A stretch of DNA of 64,000 bases from JACCTU01 sp963769665 (GTDB taxonomy: Bacteria; Actinomycetota; Thermoleophilia; Gaiellales; Gaiellaceae): NCBI GenBank assembly GCA_963769665.1, contig CAVYMQ010000003.1, positions 1,426,001 through 1,490,000 on the forward strand, in the 5' to 3' direction. The notes under the pieces are model-generated. The model searched no databases. It was not told the DNA's origin and worked only from the letters and a program-made list of their open reading frames with translations. This document shows, piece by piece, positions 59,134 to 64,000 of the stretch (its first letter is position 1; every line of letters begins with the position of its first letter). A program made the translations under genes and the position numbers.

Positions 59134-59498
59134 CCGAGCGGGACGCTCGTGATCCGCCTGTCCTCGATCGTGAACGCGGCCAGATCGCCGGTCGCGGCGG
59201 ACAGGATCACGTAGGGCTTCCCCGCCCACAGGCCGATGTTCTCGACGTCCGTCCGTGAGGGACGCGCGGGTGAGGAGGGGTGCGAGTGGAAGACCGCGAG
59301 CTCGTAGCCCTCGTCCTCGAGGAACCACGTGTCGGGGTCGACGTCCAGCTCGAAGCGGTACGGAGAGCCGGCGGCGTTCCGCCCGCGCACGTACCGCTCG
59401 GCCCGACCGTCGCGGAGCACGATCAGCCCGCACGCCTCGTTCGGCGCCTCCTCGTGCGCGTGCTGCTCGAGCTCCGCGCGCACGTCGGCGGGGATCAC
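59127..59498 (-). CDS. mec: JAMM/M67 metallopeptidase (Mec-like, CysO-specific)
   Basis: This 123-residue peptidase carries the full JAMM motif: Glu21, then HSHP(x7)S(x2)D with His71, His73, Ser81 and Asp84. Its size matches the mycobacterial Mec, which removes cysteine from the C-terminus of CysO. It is the last gene of the moeZ-cysO-cysM operon, with a GTGA overlap at the cysM stop. The neighbouring CysO ends in Gly-Gly-Cys, so this enzyme would have a natural substrate. Confidence 0.9.
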   Translation of the reverse strand: MIPADVRAELEQHAHEEAPNEACGLIVLRDGRAERYVRGRNAAGSPYRFELDVDPDTWFLEDEGYELAVFHSHPSSPARPSRTDVENIGLWAGKPYVILSAATGDLAAFTIEDRRITSVPLGH

Positions 59499-60430
59499 CA
59501 CCAGACGGTGTTCTCCATCGCACTTTCGACGTCGTCGGTGTCCCAGAATCCCGCCGAGAGGTACTTCCAACCGCCGTCGGGGAGCACGCAGACGACGACG
59601 CCGTCCTCGCGCTCGGCCGCGAGCTTGCGCGCGACGTGCACGACCGCCCCCGACGAAACGCCCGCGAAGATCCCGTCCTCGTCGAGCAGCCGGCGGAGTG
59701 CTGCGATCGACTCGACGTTCGAGACGAGCATCTTTCGGTCGAGCTTCGAGACGTCGAGGATCGGCGGGACGTAGCCGTCCTCCAGCGAGCGAAGACCCAT
59801 GACAGGGTCGCCGGGTAGTGGCTCCGCCGCGGCGACCGTGAGGTCCGGGAACGACTCGCGCAGCCGCGCGCCGGTGCCCATCAGCGTGCCGCCGGTGCCG
59901 AGCCCCGCGACGAGCACGTCGACGCGGTCGAGCGCCTCGGCGATCTCCGCGCCGGTCCCGTCGTAGTGGGCGCGCGGGTTCGCCTCGTTCGCGTACTGGA
60001 ACGGCATGAAGTACCTCGGCTTGCGCTCGGCCAGCTCGAGCGCAAGACGCACGGCGCCGTTCGAGCCCTCCTCGCCCGGAGACTCGATGATCTCCGCGCC
60101 GTAGAGACGAAGCAGCCGGCGGCGCTCCTCCGTCGCGTTCGCCGGCATCACACACGTGAGCCTGTAGCCCTTGAGCTTCGCGACGAGCGCGAGCGAGATA
60201 CCGGTGTTGCCGCTCGTCGGCTCGAGCAGCTCGCGGCCGGGAGCCAGCTCGCCGGCGGCTTCCGCGGCCTCGATCATCGCCTTCGCGACGCGGTCCTTGT
60301 TCGAGCCGGTCGGGTTCTGCCCCTCGAGCTTCGCGTAGAGCCGGACGTCGCCCTGGGACTTCAGCTCGACCAGCGGGGTGTTGCCGACGAGGTCGAGCAG
60401 CGACGCCGCGACGTGCGGCTTAACAGCCAC
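59495..60430 (-). CDS. cysM: CysO-dependent cysteine synthase
   Basis: This 311-residue PLP enzyme has the Lys45 cofactor site in NPTGSNKDRVAKAM and the phosphate loop TSGNTGIS. GLGTGGTLMGTGARLRES follows, and a late PDGGWKYLSAGFWD resembles mycobacterial CysM. That enzyme joins O-phosphoserine and a CysO thiocarboxylate to make cysteine. Neighbouring cysO, moeZ and mec support this pathway over plain O-acetylserine sulfhydrylase. It overlaps cysO by 11 bases and mec by four. Confidence 0.93.
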   Translation of the reverse strand: MAVKPHVAASLLDLVGNTPLVELKSQGDVRLYAKLEGQNPTGSNKDRVAKAMIEAAEAAGELAPGRELLEPTSGNTGISLALVAKLKGYRLTCVMPANATEERRRLLRLYGAEIIESPGEEGSNGAVRLALELAERKPRYFMPFQYANEANPRAHYDGTGAEIAEALDRVDVLVAGLGTGGTLMGTGARLRESFPDLTVAAAEPLPGDPVMGLRSLEDGYVPPILDVSKLDRKMLVSNVESIAALRRLLDEDGIFAGVSSGAVVHVARKLAAEREDGVVVCVLPDGGWKYLSAGFWDTDDVESAMENTVWW

Positions 60431-60671
60431 CGGCCATCGCCGGCAGAAGGATGACCGTGTCGCCGGCCGAGACCGGCGTCTCGAAGCCGTCGCGTGTGCG
60501 GATGTCCTCGCCGTCGACGTACACGTTCGCGTACTCGAGCTTGCCGTCGAGCGTGGGGAAGCGCGCCATCAGGTCGTCGAGCAGGTCACGCACGGTGTCG
60601 CCGGCGGCGATCACCTCGCGCTCTCCGCCCGTGTCCGCTCGCAACGTCGGTGGGATGCGGACGACGCTCAT
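60420..60671 (-). CDS. cysO: CysO-type sulfur carrier protein ending Gly-Gly-Cys
   Basis: This 83-residue ubiquitin-fold (ThiS/MoaD-like) protein has the beta-grasp pattern and the C-terminal PAMAGGC. Active carriers end in Gly-Gly, which is thiocarboxylated after adenylation; here one extra Cys follows the Gly-Gly. It is identical in form to the CysO-cysteine adduct that Mec cleaves. Removal of Cys83 by the neighbouring JAMM protease would give the active carrier. It overlaps moeZ (ATGA) and cysM (11 bases). Confidence 0.92.
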   Translation of the reverse strand: MSVVRIPPTLRADTGGEREVIAAGDTVRDLLDDLMARFPTLDGKLEYANVYVDGEDIRTRDGFETPVSAGDTVILLPAMAGGC

Positions 60672-61801
60672 TGGGCCGCGCAGAACTCCGCGTAGTCGAT
60701 GTACTCCGTCACAGTCGGGTGCTCGCCGCAGACGGGGCAGTCGGGGTCGCGTCGAAGCGTGACCTCGGTGAACGTCGCGCTGAGCGCGTCGAAGAGCAGC
60801 AGCCGGCCGACGAGCGGCTCGCCGATCCCGGCCAGCAGCTTGATCGTCTCGTTCGCCTGCAGCGAGCCGATCACGCCGGGCAGCACGCCGAGCACGCCGC
60901 CCTCGGCGCACGACGGCGCGAGCTCCGGCGGCGGCGGGGTGGGGAAGAGGCAGCGGTAACAAGGGCCCGCACCGGGCTGGAAGACGGTCGCCTGGCCCTC
61001 GAAGCGGTAGATCGACCCGTGCACGACGGGGATGCCGTGCCAGACCGACGCGTCGTTTACGAGGTAGCGCGTCGGGAAGTTGTCGGCGCCGTCGACGATC
61101 ACGTCCCAGCCCTCGGAGAGGATGCGGTCGATGTTCTCCGAGCTCAGCCGCTCGTTGTAGGTCTTGACTTCGACGTCAGGGTTGAGCGCGGTCAGCGTGT
61201 CGCGCGCAGAGTCCACCTTCGCGTCGCCGAGTCGCTGCGTCGAGTGCGCGATCTGGCGCTGCAGGTTCGACTCGTCGACGACGTCGTCGTCGACGATGCC
61301 GAGTGTGCCGACTCCGGCCGCCGCGAGGTAGAGCGAGGCGGGCGAGCCGAGCCCGCCGGCGCCGATCAGGAGCACGCTCGACTCGAGCAGCCGCCGCTGG
61401 CCGGCCTCCCCGATCTCGGGGATCAGCAGATGACGGCTGTAGCGGCGCCGCTGGTCGGGCTCCAGGGTCGACGGGACGACGACGGGGAAGCCGCTCTTCT
61501 CCCACTCCTCGAACCCGTCGGTGAGGTGGCGTGAGCGCTCGTACCCGAGCGCCCGGAGCGTCGCGAGCGCTGCGAGCGACCTGCGGCCGTGCGCGCAGTA
61601 GACGACGACCTCGCGCTCCCGGTCGGGGAGCTCGTCGGCCACGCGGTCCTCCAGCACGCCGAGCGGGATGTGCAGCGCCTCCGGGACGTGCCCGAGATCC
61701 CACTCGCCCTGCTCGCGAACGTCGAGGAACAGCGCGTCCCCGGCGAGCAGTTCGGCGGCTTCACGCAAACTGAGGTTTGACGTCTCGCTCGACGTTGCCA
61801 T
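60668..61801 (-). CDS. moeZ: MoeZ-type adenylyl/sulfurtransferase with N-terminal rhodanese
   Basis: This 377-residue fusion has a rhodanese domain first (about residues 10-105, active Cys69 in the loop CAHGRRS). A ThiF/MoeB adenylyltransferase (about 118-377) follows, with the nucleotide loop GAGGLGS at 147-153, two CxxC zinc pairs (CYRC and CPVC), and SCAEGGVLGVLPG. It would adenylate CysO and pass sulfur to it. In mycobacterial MoeZ the rhodanese is at the C-terminus, so the domain order is reversed. TACACT lies ten bases before the ATG. Confidence 0.9.
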   Translation of the reverse strand: MATSSETSNLSLREAAELLAGDALFLDVREQGEWDLGHVPEALHIPLGVLEDRVADELPDREREVVVYCAHGRRSLAALATLRALGYERSRHLTDGFEEWEKSGFPVVVPSTLEPDQRRRYSRHLLIPEIGEAGQRRLLESSVLLIGAGGLGSPASLYLAAAGVGTLGIVDDDVVDESNLQRQIAHSTQRLGDAKVDSARDTLTALNPDVEVKTYNERLSSENIDRILSEGWDVIVDGADNFPTRYLVNDASVWHGIPVVHGSIYRFEGQATVFQPGAGPCYRCLFPTPPPPELAPSCAEGGVLGVLPGVIGSLQANETIKLLAGIGEPLVGRLLLFDALSATFTEVTLRRDPDCPVCGEHPTVTEYIDYAEFCAAQ

Positions 61802-61829
61802 TGCTTTCCAAAGTGTAGCGACCTGTTCG

Positions 61830-62747
61830 ATGTCCCCGCGCGCCCGCATCTGGACGATCGTCGCCACGGTGTGCGCCGTGGCCGTCGCCGCGACGCTCGG
61901 GATCGTCGCCCTGACGCGCGACCAGCCTGCAACGTCGACCGTCGACCCGCCGCCGCTCTTCCTCGACGTCGGCGTCCGCGACGACGCCCAGGCGCGGGAC
62001 ATTCGTCGCGCCTCGCTCCTCTACGCCGACGGCAGCCTCGATGACGCGCGCCGGATCTTCGAGCGCTACGGCTCGCCCGAAGCCAGGATCGGGGCCGCGT
62101 TCGCGTCGTGGCCCGACACGATGCCCGCACTCGAGGCGCTGCCCCAGTCGAACTCCGCCGTCCGCCTCCACGAGGGCATCGTGCTCGCGACGACGGGTGC
62201 CGAGCGCGCGGCCCGCACCGAGCTCGAGGCGGCCGCACGGCTCCAGCCGGACACCCCATACGCCGTGCGCGCGGACGACTTCCTCCACCCGAAGCTTGCG
62301 CCCGGGCTCCCGCTGTTCGTTCCGAGCGAGCCGTTCCCACCGGCGCTGGCGCACCGCTCCCCGAGCAACCAGCTCGCGCTCCTCGCGCTCCTCCGGACGA
62401 AGTCGGCGAGGCTGCACTACGGCTCGGCCCTGCAGAGGATCGGCAGGCCGGTGTCCGCGAGGCGGATCTTCGACGGCGCGGTGAGGAGCGCTCCCGACGA
62501 CCCGGAGACGCTCACGGCCGCCGCGGTGTCGCGGTTCGACAAGGACGAGCCGGCAGCAGCCTTCTCGCGCCTCGGCCCGCTGGCCCGGCGCTTCCCGCGC
62601 GCCCAGACCGTGCGGTTCCACCTCGGCCTGCTGCTGGTGTGGATCGACGACGCGGAGGGCGCGAAGCGCCAGCTTCGTCAGGTGCGTGCGCTCGGCCCGG
62701 AAACCCGCCTGGGGCGGGAAGCGAAGCGCTTTCTCGACCGTCTCTAG
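61830..62747 (+). CDS. Membrane-anchored TPR protein
   Basis: This 305-residue protein has one N-terminal membrane helix (about residues 8-30) and then a helical repeat region. Segments such as LLYADGSLDDARRIFERYG, YGSALQRIGRPVSARRIFDGA and HLGLLLVWIDDAEGAKRQLR match TPR units facing the outside. No catalytic motif is present. It is divergent from moeZ with 28 bases between starts and precedes rpoD. Confidence 0.75.
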   Translation: MSPRARIWTIVATVCAVAVAATLGIVALTRDQPATSTVDPPPLFLDVGVRDDAQARDIRRASLLYADGSLDDARRIFERYGSPEARIGAAFASWPDTMPALEALPQSNSAVRLHEGIVLATTGAERAARTELEAAARLQPDTPYAVRADDFLHPKLAPGLPLFVPSEPFPPALAHRSPSNQLALLALLRTKSARLHYGSALQRIGRPVSARRIFDGAVRSAPDDPETLTAAAVSRFDKDEPAAAFSRLGPLARRFPRAQTVRFHLGLLLVWIDDAEGAKRQLRQVRALGPETRLGREAKRFLDRL

Positions 62748-62839
62748 GGGTATGGGTCCAAGAGGCAGGAAAAGATGAGCCGAACGGCCTATGGCGGCCG
62801 TCCGCAGGCTCAGGCACACTTCCGCCGCCACCGAGGACA

Positions 62840-62867
62840 TTGACTCTGTCCGACTTGGCCGTATGGT
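62840..62867 (+). promoter_or_regulatory. Promoter of rpoD
   Basis: TTGACT (62840-62845) and TATGGT (62862-62867) are separated by 16 bases and lie about 50 bases before the GTG. This is the best -35/-10 pair in the window. The rest of the 168-base gap holds only a 23-codon frame at 62775-62843 that I do not call a gene. Confidence 0.6.
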
Positions 62868-62915
62868 GAAGGTGAGGGTGGGTTGGTCATGCAGCACGGG
62901 CCTTGGAGGGGGAAC

Positions 62916-64000
62916 GTGAGCGAAACGGCGACGGTGATTCCGGGGACGGAGCTGAACGTCGAGGCGATGCTCGCCACCGACGAGGCGAAGGCCCTGCTGG
63001 AGGCAGGCAAGGTGGCCGGGTCGCTCACGGCGGAGGAGATCGCGCTCGCCCTCGTCGAGCTCGACCTCGAGCCCGGCGTGCTCGACGCGTTCTTCGAGAC
63101 GCTCGAGAGCCTCGAGATCTCGGTCGTCGACGGGGCCGCCGTGGAGGAGGAAGAGGTTGCTGCGCCGGTCGAGCGCGAGATCTCGACCGACTCGCTGCAG
63201 CTCTTCCTGAAGGACATCGGCAAGGTCGACCTGCTTACCGCGGCGCAGGAAGTCGAGCTCGCGAAGCGCATCGAGCGCGGCGACCATCGCGCGAAGCAGG
63301 AAATGGTCGAGGCGAACCTTCGGCTCGTCGTCTCGATCGCGAAGCGCTACCGCAACCAGGGGCTGCCGTTCCTCGACCTGATCCAGGAGGGGACGATCGG
63401 TCTCGTGCGCGCCGCCGAGAAGTTCGACTATCGCAAGGGCTTCAAGTTCTCAACCTACGCGACCTGGTGGATTCGCCAGGCCGTCGCGCGGGCCCTCGCG
63501 GACAAGGCGCGGACGATCCGCATGCCGGTCCACGTCGTCGAGAAGCTGAACAAGATCGCGCGCGCCGAGCGCAAGCTCCGCGCAGAGCTCGGACGCGAGC
63601 CGATGTCTTTCGAGATCGGCAAGGAGCTCGAGCTGACGACCGACGAGGTCGAGCAGATCCGCCGCAGCGCGCAGACACCGGTCTCGCTCGAGAAGCCGGT
63701 CGGCGACGAGGAGGAGTCCGAGTTCGGCCACTTCCTCACCGACGACTCGGCGCCGATGCCCGAGGAGGAGGCCGAGACCACGCTCCGCAAGGAGGCGCTC
63801 AAGAAGGTGCTCGAGATGCTCTCGCCGCGCGAGCGCCAGGTGCTGGAGCTTCGCTACGGGCTCGACGGCAAGCCGCCGCGCACGCTCGACGAGGTCGGCC
63901 GCACGTTCAACGTGACGCGCGAGCGGATCCGCCAGATCGAGAACCAGAGCCTGAAGAAGCTTCGGGCGCTGTCGGACAGCCAGACGCTCCGCGACGCTGC
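62916..64000 (+). CDS. rpoD: Primary RNA polymerase sigma factor (3' end outside window)
   Basis: The visible 361 codons encode almost a complete RpoD/SigA. A short region 1.1 is present (about residues 1-75). Region 1.2 has DSLQLFLKDIGKVDLLTAAQE. Region 2 has RLVVSIAKRYRNQGLPFLDLI, then GFKFSTYATWWIRQAVARA. Region 3 carries RMPVHVVEKLNKIARAERK, and region 4 carries SPRERQVLELRYG with the helix-turn-helix NVTRERIRQIENQSLKKLR. The GTG at 62916 is preceded by GGAGGGGGAAC, one of the strongest ribosome sites here. An ATG at 62889 would add nine residues. Confidence 0.95.
   Translation, partial: MSETATVIPGTELNVEAMLATDEAKALLEAGKVAGSLTAEEIALALVELDLEPGVLDAFFETLESLEISVVDGAAVEEEEVAAPVEREISTDSLQLFLKDIGKVDLLTAAQEVELAKRIERGDHRAKQEMVEANLRLVVSIAKRYRNQGLPFLDLIQEGTIGLVRAAEKFDYRKGFKFSTYATWWIRQAVARALADKARTIRMPVHVVEKLNKIARAERKLRAELGREPMSFEIGKELELTTDEVEQIRRSAQTPVSLEKPVGDEEESEFGHFLTDDSAPMPEEEAETTLRKEALKKVLEMLSPRERQVLELRYGLDGKPPRTLDEVGRTFNVTRERIRQIENQSLKKLRALSDSQTLRDA

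Noticed and set aside
62775..62843. 23-codon frame upstream of rpoD
   Set aside because: It has a weak ribosome site and overlaps the -35 element. Codon use is uninformative at this length; a leader peptide cannot be excluded but is not supported.

Overview
This window is chromosomal DNA from a high-GC Gram-positive bacterium. Codons end mostly in G or C, GTG is a common start codon, and genes are packed with 4-base GTGA/ATGA stop-start overlaps. The gene set is actinobacterial: metG-tatD-rsmA-ispE, glmU-prs-rplY-pth-mfd, mazG-eno followed by pyk, a DivIC-like gene and a DUF501 gene, a mycobacterial-type CysO cysteine pathway, and a LexA-type operator of the GAAC-N4-GTTC kind. The general flavour resembles deep-branching Actinobacteria such as Thermoleophilia/Gaiellales. 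That placement is inference; no rRNA gene is present to settle it.

Layout. 1-10 kb: small soluble and membrane proteins, a likely pseudouridine-degradation operon (kinase, GNAT, psuG, P460-like cytochrome), a membrane glycosyltransferase, an LCP cell-wall ligase, a ROK kinase and rsmI. 10-28 kb: the conserved housekeeping core (M23 peptidase, metG, tatD, rsmA, ispE, tRNA-Gln, glmU, prs, rplY, pth, mfd, a PpiC lipoprotein, mazG, eno, pyk, DivIC-like, DUF501). 28-44 kb: signalling (HTH-receiver fusion, four-GAF/PP2C phosphatase, NarL-type kinase and regulator), a chained run joining an aminopropyltransferase-like membrane protein, GDPD, L,D-transpeptidase and cytochrome c maturation proteins, then ferredoxin, VOC and FAD genes. 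44-46 kb: a divergent radical SAM/MBL pair whose start codons lie inside a perfect SOS-box-like palindrome, and a CNNM/CBS protein. 46.9-57.5 kb: a ten-gene co-directional operon for uptake and catabolism of an unknown sugar, with an FG-GAP protein and a vanadium-haloperoxidase-like lipoprotein in the middle. 57.5-62 kb: an MBL-like protein, a second Gfo/Idh/MocA enzyme and a four-gene operon (moeZ-cysO-cysM-mec) for protein-thiocarboxylate cysteine synthesis. 62-64 kb: a TPR protein and the nearly complete primary sigma factor gene, cut by the window end.

Three features stand out. First, CysO is encoded with a Cys after its Gly-Gly tail, next to a JAMM protease and a MoeZ-like activator with rhodanese at the N-terminus. 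Second, a roughly 70-bp double-palindrome element occurs three times (near 2.4, 30.7 and 31.05 kb). Third, at least fourteen genes have a TANNNT -10 hexamer ending only 6-8 bases before the start codon and no Shine-Dalgarno sequence, which predicts widespread leaderless transcription.
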